Shown in pieces: positions 23,521 through 34,679 of a stretch of DNA of 64,000 nucleotides. This stretch comes from Bathymodiolus brooksi. Taxonomy: Eukaryota > Mollusca > Bivalvia > Mytilida > Modiolidae. The DNA lies in contig OY804590.1 of the NCBI GenBank assembly GCA_963680875.1, positions 22,196,640 to 22,260,639 of the forward strand, written 5' to 3'. The position numbers and the translations under genes are program-made. How positions within the stretch are numbered: the first letter of the stretch is position 1; every line of letters begins with the position of its first letter. The notes below the pieces were generated by a model. The model was not told where the DNA came from. It ran no database searches and was given only the letters and a program-made list of their open reading frames with translations.

Positions 23521-24650
23521 TGATGGAATTGAATGAATCTTACAGGAAATCTTTAATACCATATGGCAAGGTTCATTAATTTCATGAATTCTTTAGTACC
23601 AAATGGCATTGTGCACCTTCTATTTTTGTTTTCCCATTTCAACAGTTCTTGCTAAAATTTCTTCACTTTTGGACTTTGTTATTTAAGGCTATGTAATTGT
23701 CATACAAGGCTATACAATAGAGAGAGGATACTGTTGCGTTATCCATAACTCTTCCTAAACAACATAATGGATTTCAATACAACTTCCAGAGTTTCTTATG
23801 TTTAGTTTTTGCAAGCATTATTTTTTCCAGAAGTTCTTCTGTAAGGAGGGCGCTCACTGTACGTCCTGTTATGTTGCTGTTGGTTTTCTTTTTAGTTCTT
23901 CAAAATAGAACAATAGGATTTGAAATAAAAAGTTTATAGTGTTGGGTCTTTTTGACCCCTGTATATCTCGGAAAGAACAACGGTAAGACTTTACGCCAGA
24001 TCTGTTGGCACACTACCGAATAAAGGTAATAACAATGGTACCGTACTCCAAGGCGCATTCAAAAGGGAAAGTCCACAAAAACAGACAAAACCGATAAGAA
24101 GCTCAACCATCTGAGTTTTCAATCAACGGAACAAGTGAACAACAACATGGGGATTAAACGTGATAAGTCGGGAAAATCCAGTAGTCAAATAGTGCCCAGA
24201 ATCTGAAACTCAAGACCATCCCGTATGATTTGTGAATAGGCAAATTTATGAAGAATACAAACGAAAAACGTAATAAAATCAGACGAAAAATGAACCCTCA
24301 ATATCCCAATCTATGAAAATACCCCCTCATATCCCCCCCCCCCCCCCCCCCATTTTTTTCTATATGCCCACTCCAGAAACTTTATAATTCATAAATACTG
24401 ACACACACTCAAACACAAATAAAAATATGACATTTGAACTTCTGAAAGTTTGTCGGCAAGCAAACCCGACTTGAATTGAGTTGCGGGTAATGTACGTGAG
24501 GAGTACTGTAACGGACAGACATGCAAGATGGGTTTCCCGGTTATAATTAATCAAAATTATTGTATTTAAAAAATCGAATGATCTTTTTTTTTTTATTACT
24601 TTATTTCGTTTTGTCTTTTATTTTTTTCCTTCCATTTTCTTCATATCAGT
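23521..24650. other. Intergenic; poly-C tract, otherwise nothing recognised
   Basis: The C tract lies at about 24334-24350. A block near 24050-24260 (AAAGGGAAAGTCCACAAAAA) may belong to a dispersed repeat. Confidence 0.35.
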
Positions 24651-24654
24651 CTAT

Positions 24655-24853
24655 TTCGTTTTGTTTTCGTTGATTTCGTTTTGCTTTCGTTGGTTTCGTT
24701 TTATTTCGTTTTCATTTCGTTGATTTCGTTTCGTTTCGTTTCGTTTTTGTTGATTTCGTTTCGTTTCGTTTCGTTTCGTTTCGTTTCGTTTTCGTTGATT
24801 TCGTTTCGTTTCGTTTCGTTTCGTTTCTATTTCGTTTCGCACTTTATAGGTAC
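24655..24853 (-). repeat. Mobile (AAACG)n microsatellite element, copy 2
   Basis: Reverse complement of the 22706 element, including the CACTTTATAGGTACC head at its right end. Confidence 0.85.
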
Positions 24854-25058
24854 CCCTCAATAATAACGTTAATTTGACATTTGTGTATTTCAGTTAGCTG
24901 TAGTTAAGTTTTAACCCTCCCCCAACACAAAGTATTTTTATAATCATAATAAAACTACAAAAACAAGATAGGAAAATTAGTGTATAAGTGAGCCTTCCTT
25001 TGTGTCTAAATCCGGATGTCAGTCATCTGTTGTACATTAAACAATAAGTATATGTTAA

Positions 25059-25092
25059 CCAATGAAATGTAGACACAAATTACTATATATAA
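25059..25092 (+). promoter_or_regulatory. CCAAT-TATA module of PLAC8-like copy 3
   Basis: ACCAATGAAAT (25058-25068) lies 24 bp upstream of CTATATATAATG (25083-25094). The ATG is about 150 bp downstream. Confidence 0.6.
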
Positions 25093-25237
25093 TGACACAA
25101 TCATCTTACTCTTTTTCAATTCTCTCACAAATAATTTCCTGCTGAGCACAGCTCATACAAAGTGAACTCTTTTATCTGTGACATTTTGTTGATAATTTCA
25201 CATTTACGTCGAGAAAAACCACCTAGCACCAACAAAA

Positions 25238-25564
25238 ATGGGAGAATGGCAGCATGGTTTATTTGGATGTTTCGATGATTTGAAAACGTGTATCATAGCA
25301 TATATTGTTCCTTGTTATGTGTTTGGTAAAAATGCAGAAAAAGTTGGAGAAAGTTGTTTGCTGTGTGGGTTAGCCCTCTTTGTTCCCTTACTCAATTTAT
25401 ATGCTGTCACTAAAATACGAGGAATAATACGAGAGAAAAAAAACATAGATGGCAGTTGTTTAAATGATCTTGTTTACTGGTGGTGTTGTGGGATATGTTC
25501 CTTGATACAAGAGGCCCAAGAGGTGGATTGGAGCAATGAGGGACAACTCATGGTCAGGGAATAA
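25238..25564 (+). CDS. PLAC8-family Cys-rich protein, copy 3
   Basis: 108 residues beginning MGEWQHGLFGCFDDLKTC. Leu replaces Cys at 15; C11, C18, C26, C40, C43, C74, C83, C84 and C87 are present, with YWWCCGICSL at the C-terminus. It has a more hydrophobic middle segment (GLALFVPLLNLYAV) and KKNIDGSC where others have KKGIEGSC. Its codons are AT-rich and its 5' leader differs from those of copies 1 and 2. A possible donor, TAAG|GTAATT, lies 28 nt after the stop. Confidence 0.9.
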   Translation: MGEWQHGLFGCFDDLKTCIIAYIVPCYVFGKNAEKVGESCLLCGLALFVPLLNLYAVTKIRGIIREKKNIDGSCLNDLVYWWCCGICSLIQEAQEVDWSNEGQLMVRE

Positions 25565-25680
25565 ATAATCACAAGAGTATATTCACAGTAAGGTAATTAC
25601 AAATCTAATATTTCATTTGTCTTCTTTTTTTTTAAATAACATTGCATGTGCATGTAAGTTTAGAAAGATTTTTGAGGGCC

Positions 25681-25905
25681 CGGGTGGCTCAGTGAGTTAG
25701 GTAGTTGGATTACCTAACAACTCACACAAGCCTATCACCAATACGGTGCGCTCGACTCGCAGTCGCAAGTGATAAAGTTTACCAGTTGCTTGCCCATGGT
25801 CGGTGGTTCTCTCCGGGTACTTCTGCTTCTTCCACCACTGAAACTGGTCGCAATGATATATAATAGCTGAAATATTGCTGAAAGTGGCGGTAAACACAAT
25901 AAATC
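25681..25905 (+). mobile_element. tRNA-derived SINE, near complete
   Basis: A tRNA-like start (GGTGGCTCAGTGAGTTAGGT) leads to GATAAAGTTTACCAGTTGCT, CTCTCCGGGTACTTCTGCTT and the tail AGCTGAAATATTGCTGAAAG TGGCGGTAAACAC. Confidence 0.7.
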
Positions 25906-26236
25906 AGAAAGATTTTTGTCACATGCTCTGCCACAGTCCCTAAGATGAGCACCGGTTCTCCGACTCAAGACTAGCTGCAATAATGTAGCTCCTGTGACAA
26001 ACTTGTGTCTCGGCAGAGCTACAACGCGGTCCCATTCGTCACAATGGAGCAAAAATAAAGTTGCAGTTGAAACATAAAAACTCACTATTTACGCTTCAAA
26101 CATTTCATTATAACAATTACTGATGATCCCAGTCCTTGTTAAATCGGTTTGGCTGAGAAATATATGCTTTTCAAAGTTAGCAACAACCTTGTTCAAATTT
26201 ATCGATCGTTTTCCATAACCGGAAACTACGGAAGGC

Positions 26237-26276
26237 AAATAACAGGGTAGCGAGAATGGCCGAGTAGTTACGATTG
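26237..26276. mobile_element. Solo terminal repeat of the Mutator-like MITE
   Basis: CAGGGTAGCGAGAATGGCCG AGTAGTTACGATTG matches the right end of the elements at 8918 and 32067. I find no left end nearby, so only one end remains. Confidence 0.75.
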
Positions 26277-26279
26277 GTA

Positions 26280-27530
26280 AACATTCACGCCTAAATCGCC
26301 AAATATGGTATCGACATCCAAATAGTGAGGCCGGAAATGACGAAATTCTAAATTTTCAAAGAGAAGATTTTTATTTTGTGGGAATTACATTCTAAAATAC
26401 TGGTAGGTGATAAAAACTTGTTATAATAATGGACAAAAGGAAAGGTTATGTCTTATTATTGATAAATGCAGGCGTCAGAAGCTCTGTAAGTGAGCACAAA
26501 AAATCTCGGCGGCTGCTCCATTACGTGTAATGGCATCCCGTTATAACCCTTGCGAGTAAGCGAGCATTTAGGGTTTTATTATTAGAACTAACTCAAGACC
26601 AGTAAAACTTTTCGAGGACTGCTGCCATTTACCGCATGCTGTTATCGTAATCACCGACAAACAACAATAATAAACATGCTCGATTACTTTTTCTGTTTTT
26701 CTGAAGACTGTAGTTTCATTTTGCAATGTCAGTCATGTGTACAATATTTTATTGCAATGTCAGCAAAAAGGGCTACTTTTTGGAATGTGGAATGGCAGCA
26801 AGGCGTGCAGTAACGTATTGTAATTTCAGTACTTAAGGTATACAATATATCTCAGTCAGTGAAATGTGCGACTTTTTATCGCAGTGTCAGGAAGATGTCA
26901 ATTAATTTTATGATTTGAAAGTCAGTAATGTCTTGAGTTTCTTATTGCAATATCAATATGTGCAATATATTATTGAGGTGTCGATATTTTGAGCAATATA
27001 TTATTGAGGTGTCGATATTTTGTGCAGATTGTTAAATTAACATATATCCAAGTTATAATTATTTTATCAATTATCGACTTAAGGCAGTGTTTACACTATT
27101 TTTTTTTTTTAGAAAAATGCATCTATCTTAAAGAGTGATATTTTAAAACCGATTACGTTCAGATTGTGCCTAATTTTAAAATTGATCGCGATCTGACTAT
27201 CATAATCCGTTGTGTTGAGCATTAATGTGTTGCTATTTTCAGAAAATGGGTGTGTATTTAATATAATTTTGTCATTTTTCCCGCTCAAAAAAACGTTAAC
27301 AAAACACAAAATACACTTTATTGAAATATTCCGGTTGTTGACTGATTTTGTCTGTTTATATACTTATGAGTTTTGACTTTCCCTTTGGAAGATTGTTCGG
27401 ATTTCGGTAATTTTGTTATTACCCTTATTAACCGAAATATGGGCCGGGTAACGTTTGCACGGTTATCAAATATAGATACCTATAATTCAATTAATATAAC
27501 AGTCTCGTGGGGATATGCAATAAAACAGAC
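26280..27530. other. Intergenic, nothing recognised
   Basis: AT-rich sequence with a small direct repeat GCAATATATTATTGAGGTGT CGATATTTTG (26965-27030). No gene. Confidence 0.45.
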
Positions 27531-27588
27531 CACCACGATATAACTGAAATATTGTTGAAAGTGGCGTTAAACACCATAAACCAAAACC
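27531..27588 (+). mobile_element. SINE 3' tail fragment
   Basis: CCACGATATAACTGAAATAT TGTTGAAAGTGGCGTTAAAC ACCAT, the common SINE tail alone. Confidence 0.7.
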
Positions 27589-27997
27589 ATCGTTAGGATA
27601 TGACCCCCCCCCTCTTCGTGTGCATTTCATTATTACACACGTACATTACGCGCCAGACCATCGTCGGGAATCCACGCCTGACCACACTCGGACGTTCTCC
27701 ACTCATCATCGGAGCCTTATCAGAGAGGGTAACCGATGATGGTCGACGTCCACGCATGCGTATTTGTTTTATTCGATCGTGATATTTATTACCCGTTTAC
27801 CTCTTTAGGAGAAATAAAAATAGATTGGACTTTAAGACTATCAATCACAAGAGGTGGACTTTTTAACATCGATTCATGTCATAAAAAAGATCGGTTTAAT
27901 GCATTTTTTTTTTAAATAATGCAGAAAGAAATCGATAGTTTTTTTTAACAGATCGGATTAAGTATATTACATGTAGTGTAAATATGTATAGGTTATT

Positions 27998-28512
27998 CAA
28001 TACCTGGTCATAGAATATGAAAAAGAATGCCTTGAGGCGAAGCCGAGATGCATTCTTTTTCATATACTAATGACCAGGTATTGTATAATCAATTTAGCCC
28101 ATACTTTCTTTGTCGAGTGTCATGATTACCAATTATTACTAATTTAGGCAGTCTAAGCCAGATTAGATTGAATGACTATCAGCTCTAAAGCATTTCCTTC
28201 AATTACAACATATGTGGTATATGAAAAATATTAAATAACACAAGACAAAGAAAGTATGGGCTAATATAACATATCTACACTACATGTAATATATTATATG
28301 AATATAACTATATGAAATGCTTTTGAGCTGATACTCATTCAATCTAATCTGGCTTAAACTGCCTAAATTAGTAATAATTGGTAATCATGACACTCGACAA
28401 AGAAAGTATGGGCTAAATTGATTATACAATACCTGGTCATTAGTATATGAAAAAGAATGCATCTCGGCTTCGCCTCAAGGCATTCTTTTTCATATACTAT
28501 GACCAGGTATTG
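27998..28512. repeat. Large foldback with nested hairpins, 198 bp arms
   Basis: 27998-28195 pairs with 28315-28512. Each arm itself starts with a smaller hairpin (CAATACCTGGTCAT...AAAAAGAATGC and its complement around a loop reading CTTGAGGCGAAGCCGAGAT). The centre contains a third partial copy of the arm (GACAAAGAAAGTATGGGCTA near 28243) and an inverse of 27961-27980. It lies about 430 bp upstream of PLAC8-like copy 4. Confidence 0.9.
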
Positions 28513-28837
28513 ACTATACATATTCCCTTATCAAACTTTTTTGTCAAAGGTTTTGTCCGTATACTGTAACACCTTTAAATATTGTCTATAAATAGACGTT
28601 TTGGCAGGTGAGATTAACAGAATTTAAGTAAACTTAATTTTTTTTAAAACTTGTTTGAAAATTCATTGTTCGTATCAATGACCGTATTTAGTTAATGTAA
28701 TCCCTTTTGCCTTGAATCGGTCAATAGAACAAATATTTAATCACCAAATAAAAATTTTGAAGCTCATTAAGTGTTCGTCAGATTATGTTGAGAATTTTAA
28801 GAATTATCGTCATGTGACCTGTATTTTTTTTTTATAA

Positions 28838-28865
28838 CCAATGAAATTTGACCTTCAATATACAA
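28838..28865 (+). promoter_or_regulatory. CCAAT-TATA-like module of PLAC8-like copy 4
   Basis: ACCAATGAAAT is followed 19 bp later by AATATACAAAG; the ATG is about 86 bp downstream. Confidence 0.55.
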
Positions 28866-28942
28866 AGATTGTGTTTGTAGTAATTTGTGGTCACTCCAGA
28901 ATTTAGAACTCGTACGGTTGGTCAGTGTAATTAAAGTCCAAA

Positions 28943-29269
28943 ATGGGAGAATGGAAACATGGACTCTTTGGTTGCTTTGATGACTGCAAAACTTGCATCA
29001 TTGCATATTTTGTCCCGTGTTTTGTTTTTGGTAAAAACGCTGAAAAAGTTGGAGAAAGTTGCGTATTGTGTGCGTTGGCCACTTTCGTACCAGGTTTAAA
29101 CATTTACGCAGTAACCAAAGTTCGAGGACTAATCAGAGAAAAGAGGGGTATAGAGGGGAGCTGTTTAAATGACTTAGTAATTTGGTGGCTTTGTGGATTC
29201 TGTGCATTACTTCAAGAGGCTCAAGAGGTCGAATGGGACAAAGAAGGACAGATAATGGCTAGGGAATAG
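28943..29269 (+). CDS. PLAC8-family Cys-rich protein, copy 4
   Basis: 108 residues with all N-terminal cysteines (GCFDDCKTC, C11/C15/C18; VPC26). The C-terminal motif is WWLCGFCAL, so Cys83 is Leu while Cys84 and Cys87 remain. It has KRGIEGSC and LLQEAQEVEWDKEGQ. It sits only 1.5 kb before copy 5. A donor AAAGAG|GTACAT is found 15 nt after the stop. Confidence 0.9.
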   Translation: MGEWKHGLFGCFDDCKTCIIAYFVPCFVFGKNAEKVGESCVLCALATFVPGLNIYAVTKVRGLIREKRGIEGSCLNDLVIWWLCGFCALLQEAQEVEWDKEGQIMARE

Positions 29270-29284
29270 ATGACACTCAAAGAG

Positions 29285-29924
29285 GTACATATCAATCAGA
29301 ACCCATATATAAATAAAAAAATTAAAAAAAATTTTGCTAAAAATACACCTTTCAATTAGCCTTGACCAACCAATCATATTGAAGATAATAAACATATTGA
29401 CAAATAAAAAAGCATATCGCATCGTACGATCGGTTTCACTATAACCAACGTAAAACAATCTAGATGTACATGTAGTAATTTCAGTTTAATAGACGGACAA
29501 ATAGCCTCATGCTATGCATAAATTAGTTCCTTTGTAAACTTTTGTTTAGTGTTAATTTAACGATGCATCTATAAATGAGGATGGGAATGGGACATCATGA
29601 AAAACGATTCATGTTTTTTTTTGCTCAAAATAACGGCAAAGATAAACATTTTTCCTCCCAAATTTGACGCTAAACGATAGCTGCAAAAACGAATTCTGAT
29701 AAATCGCGATAAAAAAAAATCCAGGTCGGCATACGACGCTAACAGTCGTGGAAAAAAGGGCGTTTGACGCTTGACTGTAAAGGACATTCCTGAAGAAGAG
29801 AACATGTTTACTAATAATTAGTCAGAGATCTGTATTTTTACTATGCACAAACCTGCAGCTGTTTTGAAAGCATGCTCTCATGACGCTGTACTCCCACTTA
29901 GTTTTTCTAGAAAGATCTATGTTT
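29285..29924. other. Region between copies 4 and 5; presumed intron or 3' flank
   Basis: Downstream of the donor at 29285 no 3' exon or polyadenylation site can be assigned. Nothing else is recognised. Confidence 0.4.
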
Positions 29925-30356
29925 GGTTTTTTTTATCAAGTCGATATTTGGCTTTTGCTAAAGCCAATTTTTATCAAGATGATATTTGACTGTTGTTAAA
30001 GCCATTTTTTATCAAGTCGATATTTGGCTGTTGTTAAAGCCATTTTTTATCAAGTCGATATTTGGCTGTTGTTAAAGCCATTTTTTATCATGTCGATATT
30101 TGGCTGTTGTTAAAGCCATTTTTTATCAAGTCGATATTTGGCTGTTGTTAAAGCCATTTTTTATCAAGTCGATATTTGGCTGTTGTTAAAGCCATTTTTT
30201 ATCAAGTCGATATTTGGCTGTTGTTAAAGCCATTTTTTTATCAAGTCGATATTTGGCTGTTGTTAAAGCCATTTTTTATCAAGTCGATATTTGGCTGTTG
30301 TTAAAGCTATTTTTTATCAAGTCGATATTTGGCTGTTGTTAAAGCCATTTTTAATC
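29925..30356. repeat. 38 bp minisatellite, about 11 units
   Basis: Units of ATCAAGTCGATATTTGGCTG TTGTTAAAGCCATTTTTT repeat every 38 bp (one with an extra T), with diverged units at the left edge. It lies between PLAC8-like copies 4 and 5. Confidence 0.95.
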
Positions 30357-30762
30357 AAGACTAATGACAGACTAAGTTAGACATTTGTATCAGTTCATTA
30401 ACATGGATAATTTGTACATTTTGAAAAGAAAATTTAAACAGTGATGGTCAATAATTCCACCAATATCAACCAAACGAAGAATTTCGCGTGTTTTTTTATT
30501 GTTTGTTTATATACATATATGTGTTGTCATGGAGATCGAATTATCAAGAGCTTTGACAATTTAAAATAAAAAAAAACTGAACCAGATATCAAATAAAAAC
30601 CAAATAAAAATATAAGACTTGGTTTGTCCATAATTAGGTGACCAAACTGTCATTTAAACCTCAATGGCAGTTAATTCGATATACACCAGTGGTCAGTTGT
30701 TATAGTCAGCAAAAACACTCGGGTCATTATATGTAATTTAAAGGAAAGACAGATATTTTATC

Positions 30763-31089
30763 ATGGCAAAATGGAGGTTTCCACTCTTACGATTTTATGA
30801 AGATATGGACACGTGTGTCTTTGCATTATGTTCGCCATATTTGGTGTTTGGTAAAAATGCTGAAAAGGTGGGAGAAGACTGTTACACTTGTGGATTAGCA
30901 TATAATATTCCCATTCTTAACTATTACGCTGCCACAAAAGTTCGAGGGTTGATTCGAGAAAAGAGAGGTATCGAAGGAAGTTGTGGCAGGGATCTGTTGG
31001 TAACAGTCTTTTGTCGTTATTGTGCCTTAATTCAAGAAGCTCGAGAGGTGGAGTGGGAAAAGGATGGACAAGTCATAGACAGGGAATAG
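30763..31089 (+). CDS. Divergent PLAC8-family protein, copy 5
   Basis: 108 residues and an intact frame, but the most diverged copy. The N-terminus reads WRFPLLRFYEDMDTC, losing Cys11 and Cys15, and SPYLVFGK replaces VPCYVFGK, losing Cys26 and giving a new Cys23. The C-terminal motif is TVFCRYCAL, losing the WW pair and Cys83. C18, C40, C43, C74, C84, C87 and the VRGLIREKRGIEGSC block stay unchanged. Its upstream CCAAT-like module is degraded (CCTCAATGGCAG...CGATATACACC, 30658-30684). A donor GAG|GTATCA is only 2 nt after the stop. It may be a functionally distinct paralogue or an early pseudogene. Confidence 0.8.
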   Translation: MAKWRFPLLRFYEDMDTCVFALCSPYLVFGKNAEKVGEDCYTCGLAYNIPILNYYAATKVRGLIREKRGIEGSCGRDLLVTVFCRYCALIQEAREVEWEKDGQVIDRE

Positions 31090-31122
31090 AGGTATCAATT
31101 TACCTCTTTTTCCTTTGGTCGA

Positions 31123-31225
31123 TAATTATAAACTGTTGTTCCAATATAATATTGAAGGGGTGAACCATTTGCTTATCATAAACTTTTGTTCCAATTTGAT
31201 ATTGAAGAAGCGAATCATTTACTGT
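31123..31225. repeat. About 50 bp imperfect tandem duplication
   Basis: ATAAACTGTTGTTCCAATAT...TGAACCATTTGCTTA is followed by ATAAACTTTTGTTCCAATTT...CGAATCATTTACT, just downstream of copy 5. Confidence 0.75.
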
Positions 31226-31950
31226 TATGTTGCAGCAGAATGTCATCTATCAATATAACATAAATGACTTGTGCAATGTCAAGAAGCCTAGTTATGCCTA
31301 TGATTTCGTTACATGCGGTCAAAAAAAGGTGTGGAGAGGTCGTTGTTGTAAAGTGCAGTAAATGGATAGCAAATTATCGTATGTTTCTTCTCCTTTATCA
31401 GCTTGCCCAGTTAATTGTGTCCGAAAAGTCATATCACGTGCAAAGATGACGTCATAATGGTTGATCCGGAGTACAAATTTCATACTCATACTCTGCGAGA
31501 AAACCGACCAATCAGAAAACTACATTCAGTATATACATTGTTCTAAGTGGATGATCTTGTACACTGGTACCAAACTGGTACTCGAACGGTTTGTGGGCCA
31601 AATGTATAAATAATAACTCAAAAAATAATACAAATGTAATAATAAATCGCCGTCTATAAATTATTCGAACACTGATGGCTGAATTTACAGATATTGAAAA
31701 TAATGTAATTACGATAAACTACAATTCCTTATATTTTTGTGTCAGTGATCTGTATTAAATGAATTAACTGTACAAAAAAAAAGAAGAATGACAATAATTG
31801 CATGGAAATATCATTGTGTGGGGAAAAAATCACGAAACCTTTTATCAATAACGTACATGAAATATGACTCGTGGAAAAGGGAGGGGAGGGGGGGGGGGGG
31901 GGGGGGAATTTGTAGAATTTTATTTATTGTATGTGCCTCGTTAATTTGGT

Positions 31951-31990
31951 CCAATCAGGAAATATCAGAATTTACGACTCTGTATATGAG
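31951..31990 (+). promoter_or_regulatory. Displaced CCAAT-TATA-like module of copy 6
   Basis: GTCCAATCAGGAAAT and TGTATATGAGG are spaced 30 bp apart as in intact copies, but the ATG is about 430 bp away because of the MITE at 32067-32387. Confidence 0.4.
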
Positions 31991-32066
31991 GCAAGCATTT
32001 CTCATAATTCATACATTCGTTGATTGTTTTTACGTTGAAATACAAGTTAAGTGACCGCACTGAGAC

Positions 32067-32387
32067 CAATCGTAACTACTCGGTCATTCTCGCTATCCTG
32101 CAAATAACCTCGTACGTACATAGTAGAAATTCTTCTTAAATTGTTTGCCGGAAGTTAAGTTAAGTTAAGCCGCACAAAAATATAGTCCACGAAAATCCAA
32201 TATGGAAGACATACTATGTAAAATCTAATAAACTAATTAAAACTTTAATTGAAATATAGAAAATTGTTTAAAATATAACTTTATCAAACTTTCATGTAAC
32301 TGACATGTGAAAAGTAGTGCGATTTATACGCCTAATGCATACGAGGTTATTTGCAGGGTAGCGAGAATGGCCGAGTAGTTACGATTG
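32067..32387. mobile_element. Mutator-like MITE, 321 bp, in the leader of copy 6
   Basis: Terminal inverted repeats of about 45 bp (CAATCGTAACTACTCGG...CCGAGTAGTTACGATTG) are flanked by an exact 9 bp target duplication CACTGAGAC (32058-32066 and 32388-32396). It carries no coding sequence. It ends 32 bp before the copy 6 start codon. Confidence 0.92.
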
Positions 32388-32419
32388 CACTGAGACAAGT
32401 GGATACTAATATTATTACA

Positions 32420-32746
32420 ATGGCGGAATGGAAACACGGATTGTTTGGTTGTTTCGACGATTGTAAAACGTGTATTTTTGCTTACATCGTACCATGTTAC
32501 GTTTTTGGTAAACATGCAGAAAAGGTGGGAGAAAGTTGCATCGTGTGTGCGTTGGCATTGTATTTTCCTATTTTGAATTTCTACGCCGTCACTAAAGTCA
32601 GAGGATTAATTCGAGAAAAGAAGGGAATCGAGGGAAGTTGTTTTAATGACTTGCTTGTTTGGTGGTGTTGTGGTATTTGTGCTTTGATACAAGAGGCACA
32701 AGAGGTCGATTGAAATCAAGAAGGCAAACTGATGGCTAGGGAATAG
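32420..32746 (+). pseudogene. PLAC8-family copy 6 with nonsense codon
   Basis: The frame begins MAEWKHGLFGCFDDCKTC and keeps every family cysteine including WWCCGICAL, but codon 98, a conserved Trp in all other copies, is TGA (32711-32713). The last ten codons remain in frame up to the usual TAG at 32744-32746, so the change is recent. An otherwise conserved Asn32 is His. A donor ACAG|GTAATT lies 16 nt past the old stop, 49 nt past the new one. It could still make a protein lacking 11 residues. Confidence 0.85.
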
Positions 32747-33068
32747 AACATCACATTGACAGGTAATTCGCATTTATTATGGACCAACCATATTTTTTAT
32801 CAAGAGGGAGGGGGCGCCGAGATATTATATTCGGACATAATTTTGTTTTCGTCTACGAGTTGACACGCAATCTTTCCTCAAAATCTACGCAGATCATTTA
32901 AGGGGGAAATGGGGATCTTGAAGCAGTAGATTTTTCATGGAAAGACAGAAATTTTGTTTTCCAGCCGTTTGATAGGAAACTCTCTCGGATCAGAAAAATA
33001 TGGTTATTGTGGATACATAGACTTTATTGATACTTCAAAAAGGGCTGAATTTTACATCCGTATACTAT

Positions 33069-33310
33069 CACAGTCCTCACGATGAGCACTGGTCCTCCGG
33101 CCCAAGACCAGCAAGACTTTGTTTGGACCAGTAAATTGTTCAGTTATTATTTAGAACTATATAAAAATATATTCAAGAATTTGATTCAGACCAGTAAATT
33201 GAAATTTTCATTTCGTGGTCTGCTATCCTTGTTAAGATTTATACTTGTAATCTTATGACGCCACGATATAACTGAAACAATGTTGAAAGTGGCGTTAAAC
33301 ACCATAACCT
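33069..33310 (+). mobile_element. Interrupted SINE fragments
   Basis: CACAGTCCTCACGATGAGCA CTGGTCCTCCGGCCC (33069) matches 25931-25965, and the tail CCACGATATAACTGAAACAA TGTTGAAAGTGGCG lies at 33260-33310. Confidence 0.6.
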
Positions 33311-33367
33311 TAACCTAACCTGTATTCTTATGGAGAATCTGTTAAATCAATAGTCTGTTATTTACAG

Positions 33368-33663
33368 ATAGTTTACAGGTTGATAACATTTTCATATATG
33401 ATGGGTTATCGTTCTCTAATCTGATAAATATCTTCGATTTATTGGAGAACTTTAAAGATGCTCAGCAATTGAAACAGGAAATCACACAAGCAGACGACAA
33501 GCTCTTGTTCCATACAATTAAAACTTTGAGGGTACAGAGGGAATCCTGGGAGATAGAAAAAGCACCTATTTTCTCCACTCTGTGGTATAACACATGTATA
33601 CGAGAGGAGTGTCCGCTGGTTTGTGTGGGTCGTACCATATACAAACTTACCCCTGGCCTATAG
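33368..33663 (+). CDS. Possible terminal coding exon, unrecognised protein
   Basis: An acceptor (TGTTATTTACAG at 33367, or TTTACAG at 33378, which joins in phase 0) opens a continuous frame to TAG at 33661. It contains LLENFKDAQQLKQEITQADD and RESWEIEKAPIFSTLWYNTC with normal amino-acid composition, unlike the repeat-derived frames. No family is recognised. Codon-like sequence may continue in another frame to about 33839, so a frameshift is possible. It may be a host gene tail or an old mobile-element ORF. Confidence 0.35.
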
Positions 33664-34033
33664 GATGGGATGTAAATGGGTGTCTCGTGTACGGGGAATG
33701 CCACTATCTTTGCACTCGGCAAACTTCGGGTGAATCCGCTGCTCCTATTCTGGCGGAACGGAATCAACCGAATTTTGACGAGTGGCTCTCCATAACAGTT
33801 GGTGGCCTGTTGCAAGGCAATTTTTTTTTATCAATATAAGATAATGTAGGTTCCTCCATAAGGCGTGTTAAGTCATGCGGAAATATTTTTCACGAGTGTG
33901 CGAAATTGTAGCTTTTCTCGAGTGGAACGTAGCGGAACGAGAGTAACACGCTGAATTTTACACACTAGTTTAAGATATTCAAATTTCTAATATTATCTGA
34001 AAGGAAGAACCCATTTCTTCCGTAAATAATTAT

Positions 34034-34160
34034 AGATTAATACATGGCCTTTTTCATATTGCCTTTGTTATCAGCACGAGACTTTGATATCGGCCCCGAG
34101 GGGCGATATCATTCGAGGGCTGATTACAAGGGCAATATGAAAAAGGCCATGTATTAATCT
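34034..34160. repeat. Foldback hairpin (foldback family A, copy 2)
   Basis: The arm AGATTAATACATGGCCTTTT...TTATCAGC pairs with 34119-34160. The next bases, ATTTATCACATA, match those after copy 1 at 612-707. A second small palindrome, GGGCAGATAACATGTTATTG CCC, follows twice (34184-34235). Confidence 0.85.
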
Positions 34161-34679
34161 ATTTATCACATATTTTACCAGGGCAGATAACATGTTATTG
34201 CCCTTCACAAGAGGGCAGATAACATGTTATTGCCCCGGAGGCAAATAAACGCCGCAAATTATGCTTTTATTACACATGCAAATTCGGCGTTATTTCAATG
34301 AAATATGTGAGTGAAAAAATAAGATATTCTTTTAAAAAATGTAGGGAATTTATTGCCATTTTATATACTCTATATCAACTATGACGTTTTCATAATTTGT
34401 TCGTTTCACGGGGCAATCGACCCAAACGAAAACAACATCATCATCAAATTACGGAAGAATATGTACGGATTTTATATATACCTGATACTCGCTGCTCTAT
34501 TTTATTATTCATGTGCAAGTCCTGTATATATAATATAATGTATATAATTACATACATAAATACATAAAAGAATATACTTCCTAGTTTAAAAACCTTTTCA
34601 AAATGAATGCTTCCTCGTTGTGTGATTTTATAATGATAACGCACTGGTTTATCCACATTTACTTGAAATCTTATGTAAA

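Noticed and set aside
33462..33815. 117-codon minus-strand frame
   Set aside because: Antisense to the coding-like exon at 33368-33663 and without recognisable features.
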